Origin: JANOYJ01 sp963792485
GTDB lineage: Bacteria; Pseudomonadota; Alphaproteobacteria; Rhizobiales; Rhizobiaceae
Assembly: GCA_963792485.1 (NCBI GenBank)
Contig: CAWBWL010000001.1
Span: 310,001 to 374,000 of the forward strand
Direction: 5' to 3'
Length of the DNA: 64,000 bases
Shown: piece by piece, positions 26,056 through 34,028 of the stretch
Numbering within the stretch: the first letter of the stretch is position 1
How the letters are laid out: each line of letters begins with the position of its first letter
The notes under the pieces: model-generated
Told to the model about the DNA's origin: nothing
Databases searched by the model: none
Seen by the model: the letters and a program-made list of their open reading frames with translations, nothing else
Translations under genes and position numbers: made by a program

Positions 26056-27245
26056 TTTGCGGCTCCCGTGGCGCTGAGCGCGGAGGTCAGAGCCCTGGTC
26101 ACCAGCGCATCCGTGTCGCGGCGCGCGGAGAGTTTGGTCAGAAAATCAGCGCCCGCCGCCCGCGCCTCGTCGGGTAATTTGGCGGATTCCAGCACGGCGG
26201 CGTCGAGGTCGCCCCGGTTGATCGCAATTTCCATCCGCGCCACCACGGCTTCAACAGAATCGCCCTCTACTGCGCCGACGGGGCGGCTGCGGACCATACC
26301 CTTGGCGCTGGTCGCAAGCCGCTCAAAAAAGCCGGCATTCGGATCGCTGACTTGGCTGGCCGCAATCATCGCATTGGCAGCTTCGCCAAATGAAGCGGCA
26401 AGTTCGGACTTTGACGGAACGCCTGCGGCGGCAAGGCCCTTGAGCTGTTCAAGTTCGATCGATTGCGGCGCGACAGTCGCATAGGTTTCAAGTTCACTCG
26501 CAAAAGCGCCGCCCCGGTCGATGGCTGCCTTGAGCCCGGCGGCGGCAATGGCCTGCGCCACATTTGCCGCGCCGCCCGACCCGCCAAGCGCCGCAACCTT
26601 TTCTTCAAGCACGGCCATTTGCGCAGATGTATCCACCGGCTTGATGCCAGTGATCTTGGTTTCCAGCGCGGCGAGCTTTTGGTTGAGCGCTGCAATAGCG
26701 GCAGTATCTCCCGCTCCGCCGCTTTCCTTGAGCGTTTTGAGTTCGCCGGCCAATTGCCGGCTGGCCGTTGTGACGGTGGTCAATTCCGCGGACATGGATT
26801 CCAGCGTGCTTTGCAGGCCGGTCTGCGCGGTCTTCAGTCCTTCGATGACGGCAGGATCGACGGTTTGGCTTGCAGGAACTTCCAGAAGCGTGGCGACTTG
26901 CTGCTTCAGGACCGCGACGTCGCCATTATTTCCTATGGACGGCAGCACCCCCGCCGATTGCAGGCCCGCCGCACCCAGAAGTGCCAAGACGCCGCCCGCA
27001 AGGCCGCTCAAAAGGCCTGAACCTCTTTTTGGCGCGGCAGCGGGAACCCCGAAAGCGGAGTCTTCGGGCTTGGCCACTGTTTCTGGCTCTGATGTAATAT
27101 CGTCTTGCGTTTCCAGCACTGTCTCAACTGTTTCATCCGGCGCAATTTCAGCAACTGCCTCCGGAACAACCGCCGAAACGGGCTCATGCTCAATCATGGC
27201 CGGAGGGGATTTCTTGGAATGGCGGGGAGTGCCGGAACGTGCCAT
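26052..27245 (-). CDS. Mitofilin/Mic60-like inner-membrane protein
   Basis: A 397-aa protein of the bacterial mitofilin (COG4223/IMMP) family. The N-terminus is Pro/Glu/Val-rich and cytoplasmic. A single membrane helix lies at about residues 78-105 (GLAGGVLALLGAAGLQSAGV), followed by a long periplasmic coiled-coil with VAALNQKLAALETKI-type heptads, and the conserved C-terminal mitofilin region ending in DALVTRALTSALS. In alphaproteobacteria Mic60 shapes inner membranes and stands in the hem block as here. Its upstream neighbour hemD is separated by about 960 bases holding two opposite-strand DUF1127 genes. Confidence 0.88.
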   Translation of the reverse strand: MARSGTPRHSKKSPPAMIEHEPVSAVVPEAVAEIAPDETVETVLETQDDITSEPETVAKPEDSAFGVPAAAPKRGSGLLSGLAGGVLALLGAAGLQSAGVLPSIGNNGDVAVLKQQVATLLEVPASQTVDPAVIEGLKTAQTGLQSTLESMSAELTTVTTASRQLAGELKTLKESGGAGDTAAIAALNQKLAALETKITGIKPVDTSAQMAVLEEKVAALGGSGGAANVAQAIAAAGLKAAIDRGGAFASELETYATVAPQSIELEQLKGLAAAGVPSKSELAASFGEAANAMIAASQVSDPNAGFFERLATSAKGMVRSRPVGAVEGDSVEAVVARMEIAINRGDLDAAVLESAKLPDEARAAGADFLTKLSARRDTDALVTRALTSALSATGAAK

Positions 27246-27344
27246 GTCTGCCTCAGAAGAATGCGCGGAGCGGGCCGCTTAGAGCATTTTGCTTTTGACG
27301 AAATCGTCATAGGCATAGGACAATGCGGCAATTCAATAATTTAA

Positions 27345-27376
27345 AGCGCATCAGCGTTTTACAACGCTGATGCGCT
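27345..27376. promoter_or_regulatory. 14-bp perfect hairpin upstream of mitofilin gene
   Basis: AGCGCATCAGCGTT (27345-27358) and AACGCTGATGCGCT (27363-27376) pair perfectly around TTAC. It lies about 100 bases before the mitofilin start on the minus strand, and 245 bases before the first DUF1127 gene on the plus strand. It may be a dispersed palindrome or an attenuator. The rest of 27246-27572 shows no gene. Confidence 0.6.
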
Positions 27377-27572
27377 CTAGGACACAACTAAGGCAATTAA
27401 GTGCCAAGTGTCACGCCGATAATCGCTGTGCGGCGTGGTGGTTCCCGCACTGTTATCCTGCATTTCTATAATGAATTGACATAACGTTAAATTGAACCAT
27501 GCGCCAAATGCACTGCTGCACTGCAATATCAAGTCTTTTAATCGATTAGCATTGGGCCCATCTTTGAGCCAT

Positions 27573-27616
27573 CGGTCAAGGAAAGACGAAAGACCGACAG
27601 CTTCTCGAAAGGAGAA
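27573..27616 (+). promoter_or_regulatory. DUF1127 leader 1 with SD-sequestering hairpin
   Basis: Two stems precede the start codon. CGGTC (27573-27577) pairs with GACCG (27592-27596). TTCTC (27602-27606) pairs with GAGAA (27612-27616), enclosing GAAAG and burying the GGAG ribosome site. The same two stems recur before the second DUF1127 gene while the sequence between them differs, which argues the structure is kept by selection. Translational control by an RNA or by temperature is an inference. Confidence 0.55.
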
Positions 27617-27621
27617 ACAAA

Positions 27622-27765
27622 ATGGACGTAGTAAAGTCATACCAGAACTGGCGCCAGTACCGGTCCACAGTCGCTAAGCTCAGCGATTTGAGCGACCGCA
27701 GCCTCGCCGACATGGGCATTGTCCGCGCCAATATCCGCGCAGTCGCCCGCAAAGCAGCCGTTTAA
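27622..27765 (+). CDS. DUF1127 small basic protein (tandem copy 1)
   Basis: A 47-aa protein built almost entirely of the DUF1127 core: SYQNWRQYRSTVAKLSDL, then SDRSLADMGIVRANIRAVARK. It is a close relative of the next gene, and the pair presumably arose by tandem duplication including the leader. Family members in alphaproteobacteria are small Arg-rich proteins associated with RNA handling and stress. AAAGGAGAAACAAA precedes the ATG and lies in a hairpin. The gene is inserted on the strand opposite to the hem operon. Confidence 0.85.
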   Translation: MDVVKSYQNWRQYRSTVAKLSDLSDRSLADMGIVRANIRAVARKAAV

Positions 27766-27803
27766 GGCCAACCCATCGGCCTGAACAGGCAGTCCAAAAA
27801 GAG

Positions 27804-27831
27804 CGCCCGCCCTTACCGGCGGGCGTTTTTT
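27804..27831 (+). terminator. Strong intrinsic terminator after DUF1127 copy 1
   Basis: CGCCCGCC (27804-27811) pairs with GGCGGGCG (27818-27825), followed at once by TTTTTT. It ends the first transcript, so the second DUF1127 copy needs its own promoter. Confidence 0.9.
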
Positions 27832-27850
27832 ATGCGCCTACGTGCACTCA

Positions 27851-27880
27851 TTCGCATATCTACTCATAGTTATATGCGAA
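27851..27880. promoter_or_regulatory. 9-bp inverted repeat between DUF1127 genes
   Basis: TTCGCATAT (27851-27859) and ATATGCGAA (27872-27880) are perfect inverted repeats 12 bases apart, 117 bases before the second DUF1127 start. The size fits a dimeric repressor or activator site for the second copy's promoter. No equivalent was seen before the first copy. Confidence 0.45.
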
Positions 27881-27947
27881 GAACGCACCGCTGCACTGCA
27901 AACTCGTCTCTACACATCGAACGCGCTTTCAACTATTTTTGCATCAT

Positions 27948-27991
27948 CGGTCAAGCAAAGAGGAAAGACCGGTGGGTTCTCGAAAGGAGAA
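27948..27991 (+). promoter_or_regulatory. DUF1127 leader 2 with SD-sequestering hairpin
   Basis: As in leader 1, CGGTC (27948-27952) pairs with GACCG (27967-27971), and TTCTC (27977-27981) pairs with GAGAA (27987-27991) across GAAAG, covering GGAG. The block TTCTCGAAAGGAGAA is identical in both leaders, and the bases between the two stems vary. Confidence 0.55.
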
Positions 27992-27996
27992 GCAAA

Positions 27997-28140
27997 ATGA
28001 ACGTCGTGAAGTCTTACCAAAACTGGCGCCAATACCGGAATGCCGTCGCCGAACTCAACGGTTTGTCAAACCGCAACTTGGCCGACCTCGGTATCTCCCG
28101 CGCCGACATTCATACAATCGCCCGCCAGACTGCCCGCTAA
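27997..28140 (+). CDS. DUF1127 small basic protein (tandem copy 2)
   Basis: A 47-aa protein, paralogue of the preceding DUF1127 gene: SYQNWRQYRNAVAELNGL, then SNRNLADLGISRADIHTIARQ. Both copies share the first ten residues except the second. The open frame extends to 27832, but only the ATG at 27997 has a ribosome site (AAAGGAG) and family homology. Role likely as for copy 1, with different regulation given the separate inverted repeat upstream. Confidence 0.86.
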   Translation: MNVVKSYQNWRQYRNAVAELNGLSNRNLADLGISRADIHTIARQTAR

Positions 28141-28167
28141 GATCAGCGGAACGGTTTGAAGCATCCC

Positions 28168-28198
28168 AGCGCCCGCCAAAAGCGAGCGCTTTGTTTTT
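28168..28198 (+). terminator. Terminator after DUF1127 copy 2
   Basis: AGCGC (28168-28172) pairs with GCGCT (28186-28190), followed by TTGTTTTT. The stem is short but the T-tract is good. It also lies just beyond the 3' end of hemD on the other strand. Confidence 0.6.
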
Positions 28199-28206
28199 CT
28201 TGCGGG

Positions 28207-28911
28207 TTATTCCGCCTCGGGAAATTCCGATTTCAGCAAGTCCACCAAGGACTCTTCCGTCGACTCTCCGGTGACGGCAACACGACTGCCGAAAACCTTG
28301 GCGGCTTCCGCAATGCGCCGTGAAAAGCAGACCAGAACCGCATTTTGAAATTGCGGCATTGTCGCAAGGCCACCAAACAGCTCCGCAGCCACAGCCGACA
28401 TCAGCACGACAGCATCAATCGGCTGACTGCCAAGCATTTCGGCAAGCGCACCCTCGGCGTATTCAACTGGCTTCGCGCTGTAGGTCTCAACCGCCTTCAC
28501 CCCAAATCCCGCATTGTTGAGCATTGCTTCAAGCTCGGGCCTTCGCACCTTGCCGCAAATGTAAAGCAGCCGGGCGCCATGATTGAAGTTGGACAATACA
28601 CACTCAACGACAGACTCGACCGATCCATTTGCCGTCACAATGCTGGAAAAGCCAGATTCTCGCCCCGCGGTCGCCGACATTGCGCCAACTGCAATCACTG
28701 GCAGCGCAACAAAACGCGAGAAGTCGCCGCCATTCAAGGCTTGGACACTCGTGACAACAAGACCGTCAAACGTGCCGTCCGGAAGTTCGAACGCCAAATG
28801 CTCAATCCGTGTCAGCGGCAGCATAACCGGTTCAAAGCCAACCTGCCGCAGCCGTTCTGCCGTACGTGCTGCGCCCGGTTCTGGCCGGGTAATGAGTATG
28901 CGCGGTCTCAC
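28207..28911 (-). CDS. hemD: Uroporphyrinogen-III synthase
   Basis: Cyclises hydroxymethylbilane to uroporphyrinogen III, the branch compound for heme and corrinoids. 234 aa. Family features are ILITRPEPGAARTAERLRQVGFEPVMLPL at the start, VVTSVQAL, YICGKVRRPELEAML and a final FGSRVAVTGESTEESLVDLL. HemD sequences diverge strongly, but context is decisive: it follows hemC. The GTG at 28911 overlaps the hemC stop (GTGA); a TTG two codons earlier is the alternative. Confidence 0.92.
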   Translation of the reverse strand: MRPRILITRPEPGAARTAERLRQVGFEPVMLPLTRIEHLAFELPDGTFDGLVVTSVQALNGGDFSRFVALPVIAVGAMSATAGRESGFSSIVTANGSVESVVECVLSNFNHGARLLYICGKVRRPELEAMLNNAGFGVKAVETYSAKPVEYAEGALAEMLGSQPIDAVVLMSAVAAELFGGLATMPQFQNAVLVCFSRRIAEAAKVFGSRVAVTGESTEESLVDLLKSEFPEAE

Positions 28912-29837
28912 ACCCAATCCGCGAAGAAATGCGGGCCGGCGACGGCCCTGACCGCAGCACCGGCGTCCTTGCCAATCTGCACAGCCTCGGAAACGGTTCC
29001 GGACCGGCGCACCTCATGTGCCTCTTTGCCATCTGTTGTCAGGACCATGCCGTGAAAGCTCAGATTCTGTCCTTCAATACGGGCGTGACCCGCAATCGGC
29101 GTGCGGCAGGAGCCGTCCAGCACTGCCAGAAACGCCCGCTCGCAGGCCAGCGCCGCCATGGTCGCCGCATGGTTCACCGGCGCGAGCAACACGGCTACAC
29201 GCGCGTCTGCGATTCGCGTCTCAATACCAATCGCCCCTTGGCCCGGTGCGGGGGGAAAGCCCTCAATATCGAGAACTTCGCTGGCTTTTTCTGCTAATCC
29301 CAACCGCTTGAGACCGGCGAACGCAAGCAAAGTGCCCTCAACCCGGCCCTGTTCGACCTTTTGAAGCCGCGTCGGGACATTGCCGCGGAACATGACAGTT
29401 TCAAGATCGGGCCGGATGCGCTTGATCAGCGCCTGGCGGCGCAGCGAAGATGAGCCGATCACGGCCCCATGCGGCAGATCGGCAAGCCGTGTCACACTTC
29501 GCCCGATAAAAGCGTCCCGCGCGTCCTCACGTTCGAGAAAGGCCGACAGCGCCAAACCCTCAGGCAAGAATGTCGGCATGTCTTTTGAGGAGTGAACGGC
29601 CAGATCAATGCGCCCATCCAAAAGCGCGTCCTCGATTTCCCTGGTAAACAACCCTTTGCCGCCGACTTCCGACAAGGGCTGGTTCTGGATGCGGTCGCCA
29701 GCCGTTGAAATCACGATGATCTCGAAATCCTTGATGGCGAGCTTGTGCGCCGCCATCAAACGGGCGCGGGTTTCCTGCGCCTGCTTGAGCGCCAGCGCGC
29801 TGCCCCTTGTGCCGATTTTGATAAGCGCCGTTTGCAT
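28908..29837 (-). CDS. hemC: Porphobilinogen deaminase (hydroxymethylbilane synthase)
   Basis: Joins four porphobilinogens into hydroxymethylbilane. 309 aa, full length. Motifs are IGTRGSALALKQAQ, KGLFTREIEDALLDGRIDLAVHSSKDMP, the IGSSSLRRQA segment, MFRGNVPTRLQKV, APGQGAIGIE, and the dipyrromethane-cofactor cysteine in LDGSCRTPIAGHA. It heads the hem transcript on the minus strand and is divergent from tsaD, with 61 bases between the starts. Confidence 0.97.
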   Translation of the reverse strand: MQTALIKIGTRGSALALKQAQETRARLMAAHKLAIKDFEIIVISTAGDRIQNQPLSEVGGKGLFTREIEDALLDGRIDLAVHSSKDMPTFLPEGLALSAFLEREDARDAFIGRSVTRLADLPHGAVIGSSSLRRQALIKRIRPDLETVMFRGNVPTRLQKVEQGRVEGTLLAFAGLKRLGLAEKASEVLDIEGFPPAPGQGAIGIETRIADARVAVLLAPVNHAATMAALACERAFLAVLDGSCRTPIAGHARIEGQNLSFHGMVLTTDGKEAHEVRRSGTVSEAVQIGKDAGAAVRAVAGPHFFADWV

Positions 29838-29898
29838 TCATCTCTGTCCGTGATAGCGGGCGCGCTTATAGTGCGAACCCCGGGAACATGCCACACCC

Positions 29899-30978
29899 AT
29901 GCTGATCCTCGGCATTGAAACCAGCTGCGACGAAACCGCCGCATCCATTGTGCGGCGCGGCGATGATGGCGCAGGGCACATACTTTCCAATGTTATCCGC
30001 AGCCAGATTGAGGAGCACGCGCCCTATGGCGGCGTGGTGCCGGAGATCGCCGCGCGCGCCCATGTCGAACTGATTGACCGGGTCATCGAGAAAGCGCTGG
30101 CCGAAGCCAATGTGCGCCTTCAAGACATTGACGCCATCGCCTCCACCACCGGCCCTGGACTTGTCGGCGGGCTGATTGTCGGCGTCATGACTGGAAAAGC
30201 CATGGCGGCAGCGATTGGCAAACCGTTCATTTCAATCAACCATCTGGAAGGTCACGCGCTCACCGCCCGGCTGACGGACGGCCTCGCATTTCCTTATCTC
30301 CTCCTGCTGGTCTCCGGCGGGCACACGCAAATTCTTCTCGTCAGCGGCGTTGGCCAATATGAGCGCTGGGCTTCCACTATCGATGACGCGCTCGGCGAAG
30401 CGTTCGATAAGACCGCCAAGCTCTTGGGATTGCCCTATCCGGGCGGACCGCAGGTCGAACAAGCGGCGGCCAGCGGCAATGGATCGCGTTTCGCCCTTCC
30501 CCGCCCGCTGCTCGGCGACAAGCGCCTCGATTTTTCCTTCTCGGGCCTGAAAACCGCTGTCCGGCGCGCCGCGCAGGACCATGCGCCTTTGAGCCCGCAA
30601 GATGTCTGCGACCTCGCAGCCTCGTTTCAGGAAGCCGTGGCAGAAACATTGGCAGACCGCGTGTCGCGCGCGCTGCGGAATTTTTCGGAGCGCTTCCCGG
30701 ATGAGGCAACGCCTTGCCTTGTTGTGGCGGGCGGCGTTGCCGCAAACAAGCGCCTGCGCGATGCGCTTGAAGCGACCTGCCGTGCACACGCTTTCCGCTT
30801 CATCGCTCCGCCGATGCAACTCTGCACCGACAACGCCGCCATGATCGCCTGGGCGGGCGCGGAAAGGCTGGCGCTGGGCGAGGACTATCTGACTCAAAGC
30901 CCCGTTCGCCCGCGTTGGCCACTCGATGAATTGTCAGCGCCAGCTTACGGCTCCGGCCGGAAAGGCGCCAAGGCATGA
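29899..30978 (+). CDS. tsaD: tRNA threonylcarbamoyladenosine biosynthesis protein TsaD
   Basis: Transfers threonylcarbamoyl to A37 of ANN-decoding tRNAs together with TsaB and TsaE. 359 aa. The ASKHA-fold motifs are GIETSCDETAASIV, GPGLVGGLIVGVMTGKA, the metal-binding NHLEGHALTARL, LVSGGHTQI, DDALGEAFDKTAKLLG, FSGLKTAVRR, and the late CTDNAAMIAWAG. ATG follows a short leader from the divergent hemC promoter region. Its stop overlaps the gpsA start by four bases. Confidence 0.97.
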   Translation: MLILGIETSCDETAASIVRRGDDGAGHILSNVIRSQIEEHAPYGGVVPEIAARAHVELIDRVIEKALAEANVRLQDIDAIASTTGPGLVGGLIVGVMTGKAMAAAIGKPFISINHLEGHALTARLTDGLAFPYLLLLVSGGHTQILLVSGVGQYERWASTIDDALGEAFDKTAKLLGLPYPGGPQVEQAAASGNGSRFALPRPLLGDKRLDFSFSGLKTAVRRAAQDHAPLSPQDVCDLAASFQEAVAETLADRVSRALRNFSERFPDEATPCLVVAGGVAANKRLRDALEATCRAHAFRFIAPPMQLCTDNAAMIAWAGAERLALGEDYLTQSPVRPRWPLDELSAPAYGSGRKGAKA

Positions 30979-31952
30979 AAATCACAATTCTTGGCGGCGG
31001 CGCATGGGGGACCGCACTCGCGCTCACCGCTGCGCGCGCCGGCCATGACGCGCATTTATGGGCGCGCGATTCCGAGACCGTCGCTTCGATCAGTCGGGAC
31101 CGGCAGAACCCGCGCTATTTGCCCGGCATCAAATTGGATCATGCGATTAAAGCCCATACCGACGCAGCCAAAGCCATGAACGGCGCGGTCATGATCCTTG
31201 CTGTGCTCCCGGCCCAAAGCCTGCGCGCCGGACTTGAATCAATCGCGCCCTCTATCCCCGAACAAATTCCGCTGGTTCTCTGCGCCAAGGGTATTGAGCG
31301 GACAACAGGAAAACTCTTGTCCGAAGTTACCGCCGAACTCCTGCCCCACACGCCAGTCGCGGTCCTGTCCGGTCCCAGCTTTGCCACCGACGTCGCCAAG
31401 GGCCTGCCGACGGCCGTGACCGTCGCCGCAAGGGATGAAGCGCTGGCATCGCAGATTGCTGCCGCGCTCTCAGGCCCCCAATTCCGCTGCTACACCACGA
31501 CGGATGTCGCAGGCGTTGAGGCGGGCGGCGCGCTGAAGAATGTGCTGGCGCTCGCCGTGGGCGCAGCGCGGGGCAAAGGGCTTGGGGCCAGCGCCGAGGC
31601 AGCCTTGATCACCCGCGGTTTCGTTGAACTGCGCCGTCTCGCCGAAGCGCTGGGCGGTGAGCCGGAAACGCCGCTTGGCCTCTCCGGCCTTGGAGACTTG
31701 ATTCTGACCTGTTCCTCGCCGCAATCGCGCAACTTGTCCTACGGCCTGGCGTTAGGGCGCGGTGAAAATCTCGACCAATTGCCGCTCGCCGAAGGTGTCG
31801 CAACCGCGCATATCGCCGCCAGGATTGCACTTGAGCGCCAGATTGAAGCGCCGATCACGCTGGCGACGGCGGCCATCTTGTCGGGCACGGCCAAAATCGA
31901 AGACGCGGTGAACGCCCTCTTGATGCGCCCGCTCAAGGCCGAGACCGCTTGA
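30975..31952 (+). CDS. gpsA: NAD(P)-dependent glycerol-3-phosphate dehydrogenase
   Basis: Reduces dihydroxyacetone phosphate to glycerol-3-phosphate for phospholipid synthesis. 325 aa. The Rossmann motif ILGGGAWGTALALTAA, LCAKGIERTTGKLLSE, VLSGPSFATDVAKGLPTAVT and the catalytic-lysine region GGALKNVLALAVG followed by GLSGLGDLILTCSS are all present. It overlaps tsaD (ATGA). The tsaD-gpsA pairing is common in Hyphomicrobiales. Confidence 0.96.
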   Translation: MKITILGGGAWGTALALTAARAGHDAHLWARDSETVASISRDRQNPRYLPGIKLDHAIKAHTDAAKAMNGAVMILAVLPAQSLRAGLESIAPSIPEQIPLVLCAKGIERTTGKLLSEVTAELLPHTPVAVLSGPSFATDVAKGLPTAVTVAARDEALASQIAAALSGPQFRCYTTTDVAGVEAGGALKNVLALAVGAARGKGLGASAEAALITRGFVELRRLAEALGGEPETPLGLSGLGDLILTCSSPQSRNLSYGLALGRGENLDQLPLAEGVATAHIAARIALERQIEAPITLATAAILSGTAKIEDAVNALLMRPLKAETA

Positions 31953-32000
31953 ACATAGACTGCAATTGCCTATTCTGCGCCAACTGAACGGAAAATCCAC

Positions 32001-32291
32001 ATGCTCTTTGCCTTCATTTGCACCGACAAACCCGGCCATCTGCAAACCCGGATGGACAACCGCCCGGCACATCTCGCCTGGCTGGAAAGCCTTGGGTCTG
32101 CCACCAGGGCGGCAGGGCCGTTTCTGGGTTCGGACGGCAAGCCAACCGGCTCGCTCCTGATCATGGACACCGAAAATCTGGAGGCCGCACAGGCGCTCGC
32201 CGCTGACGATCCTTATGGCAAAGCCGGGCTCTTCGCATCCGTCGATATCCGGCCATGGAACTGGCTCATCAAAAATCCGGAGAGCGCATGA
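32001..32291 (+). CDS. YciI family protein
   Basis: A 96-aa ferredoxin-like fold protein. The family pattern is seen in FICTDKPGHLQTRMDNRPAHLAWL and GSLLIMDTENLEAAQALAADDPYGKAGLF, with the conserved DDP and the HLAWL-type His. Possible enzymatic roles in the family are poorly known (some YciI are small hydrolases or chloromuconate enzymes). It is translationally coupled to the EVE gene by an ATGA overlap and lies 48 bases after gpsA. Confidence 0.85.
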   Translation: MLFAFICTDKPGHLQTRMDNRPAHLAWLESLGSATRAAGPFLGSDGKPTGSLLIMDTENLEAAQALAADDPYGKAGLFASVDIRPWNWLIKNPESA

Positions 32292-32719
32292 TGGCTTACT
32301 GGCTTTTGAAATCCGAACCGGATGTCTACTCGTTCGAGGACCTGAAGAAAGAGGGCAAAAAGGGCGTCGAATGGCACGGCATCCGCAATTATCTGGCGCG
32401 CAACAATATGCGCAAAATGCAGATCGGCGACAAATGTTTCTACTATCACTCCAATATCGGGCTTGAAGTGGTCGGTATCGCTGAAGTCTGCGCGCTGTCG
32501 CATCCAGATTCGACCACGGACGACCCGCGTTGGGACTGCGTCGACATCCGCGCCGTGATGGACATGCCGCGCGCTGTGACGCGCAATGAATGCAAGGCAA
32601 ACCCAAAACTGGCGGCCATGTATCTCGTGGTCTCGACGCGCCTGTCGGTGCAGCCGGTGACAGAGGATGAATGGACCGAGGTCTGCGACATGGGCGGGCT
32701 GAAGCCCGCGCCGAAATGA
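32288..32719 (+). CDS. EVE domain-containing protein
   Basis: A 143-aa protein with the EVE (PUA-like) fold: AYWLLKSEPDVYSFEDLKKEG, EWHGIRNYLARNNMRKMQIGD and FYYHSN, plus VVGIAEV. EVE domains bind modified bases in DNA or RNA and also occur in restriction-type defence proteins; stand-alone copies like this one are housekeeping-like and of unknown target. The start is the first ATG of a tandem ATG pair overlapping the YciI stop. Confidence 0.9.
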   Translation: MMAYWLLKSEPDVYSFEDLKKEGKKGVEWHGIRNYLARNNMRKMQIGDKCFYYHSNIGLEVVGIAEVCALSHPDSTTDDPRWDCVDIRAVMDMPRAVTRNECKANPKLAAMYLVVSTRLSVQPVTEDEWTEVCDMGGLKPAPK

Positions 32720-33372
32720 TGAACCCGGACGAATTCAGCCGCTTCATCCTCGCCAACACCGCCATACTTTCCCCGCCGCATGTGCCGGAAATCAGCCTGC
32801 ATCTCGCCGACGAGGCCCATGATCTGTGGCATCGAACCGAAGAAGAGCTCGGCCAGATCGGTCTGCCGCCGCCCTTCTGGGCCTTCGCTTGGGCGGGCGG
32901 ACAGGGCTTGGCGCGGTATGTTCTGGACAATCCGCAGCTTGTGGCGGGCAAGCGCGTGCTCGATTTCGCCTCCGGCTCGGGGCTGGTTGGCATCGCAGCG
33001 AAGCTGGCAGGCGCGGGGCATGTGATCTGTGTTGATATCGACCCCTATGCCGGAGCGGCGGCCGGCCTGAACGCAGACCTCAACTCGGTGGAAATTGAGC
33101 CTGTCACAAATCATCTGGTTGGCAACGCCCCGGAAGTCGACGTGATTTTGGCGGGAGATGTGTTCTACGACCGGAAATTCGCAGTTGAGTTACCGCCTTG
33201 GTTCGAGACTTGTGTGCAGGCCGGCATCGACGTTTATGTAGGTGATCCCGGCCGTTCCTATTTTCCCAAATCCGGCTTTGTGCTGCTCGCAACATATCAG
33301 GTGCCAGTCACACGCGCGCTGGAAGACGCCGAAGTTAAGCGGACCACGGTCTGGCGTTACATTCCAAGCTAG
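32716..33372 (+). CDS. ETF beta-subunit lysine methyltransferase-like enzyme
   Basis: A 218-aa class I SAM methyltransferase. Motif I is RVLDFASGSGLVGIAAKLAGA (residues 80-100) with acidic motif II VICVDIDPYA, and the post-motif GDVFYDRKFA (147-156), which matches the DxFYD signature of ETF-beta lysine methyltransferases known from mitochondria and Agrobacterium. The substrate would be the electron transfer flavoprotein beta chain; no etf genes are in the window. Start ATG overlaps the EVE stop. It ends four bases into the convergent L,D-transpeptidase gene. Confidence 0.8.
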   Translation: MMNPDEFSRFILANTAILSPPHVPEISLHLADEAHDLWHRTEEELGQIGLPPPFWAFAWAGGQGLARYVLDNPQLVAGKRVLDFASGSGLVGIAAKLAGAGHVICVDIDPYAGAAAGLNADLNSVEIEPVTNHLVGNAPEVDVILAGDVFYDRKFAVELPPWFETCVQAGIDVYVGDPGRSYFPKSGFVLLATYQVPVTRALEDAEVKRTTVWRYIPS

Positions 33373-33890
33373 CGCTTCACCGTCAGCACCGTGCGCTTCG
33401 AAAGCCCCGGCAACAGCCGCCGCATGACATCGCCCGGCAGCGCCACGCAGCCTTCGGTCGGCGTCAGGCCGTCCCGCGCGACATGGAAGAAAATCGCGCT
33501 GCCGCCATTGCGTTTGCGCGGCCTGATATTCCAGTCAAGCACGATGACGATGTCATAAAGCCGGTCCTGCCGCTGCATTGTCTCGTGCGCGGCGGGATAG
33601 GGCAGGCTGACGGGGCGGTTATAGTTGCGGTCGCCCGGCACTTCGCACCAGCCGAGCTTTCCGGTGATCCGCGACTGCGGCAGCAAAGTCTGCCGGAACG
33701 CGACATGTTCAGCGCGCACATAACAGGACAGGAGCCGCATGCGCGCCAGCGGCGTGCCGCCATCGCCCTCGCGTTTCAGCGCCCTGATGCCGCCCTTGCC
33801 GAGCGCGCAGACCTGCACGCGGCCATCAATCGACAACAGGCCCTGCGTGCGATTGCCCGGTTTTGGCCTCACAACGATGTGACGTATCAA
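33369..33890 (-). CDS. L,D-transpeptidase family protein
   Basis: A 173-aa YkuD-domain protein. The catalytic signature is FHVARDGLTPTEGCVALP with the nucleophilic Cys in TEGCVAL. L,D-transpeptidases crosslink peptidoglycan stems (DAP3-DAP3) or attach proteins to the wall. No signal peptide was detected, which is usual for this small DUF-like subgroup; export or a cytoplasmic role is open. It is convergent with the methyltransferase and divergent from cenR with about 140 bases between. Confidence 0.85.
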   Translation of the reverse strand: MIRHIVVRPKPGNRTQGLLSIDGRVQVCALGKGGIRALKREGDGGTPLARMRLLSCYVRAEHVAFRQTLLPQSRITGKLGWCEVPGDRNYNRPVSLPYPAAHETMQRQDRLYDIVIVLDWNIRPRKRNGGSAIFFHVARDGLTPTEGCVALPGDVMRRLLPGLSKRTVLTVKR

Positions 33891-34028
33891 TTTCGCCAGC
33901 GCCTTGCTCCGTGCATCTCAATCGATTCTAAGGTGACGATGAACGCCCAGTCCCGAATCAAGCCTTGCCTTTCCCCAGCCGTGTTTCAACCCTATTCTTC
34001 TCGTCACAACTGATTCATCGAGGTTTCC

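Noticed and set aside
27832..27996. Extended N-terminus of DUF1127 copy 2
   Set aside because: The extra residues cover the inverted repeat and leader hairpins, while copy 1 starts at the equivalent of 27997.
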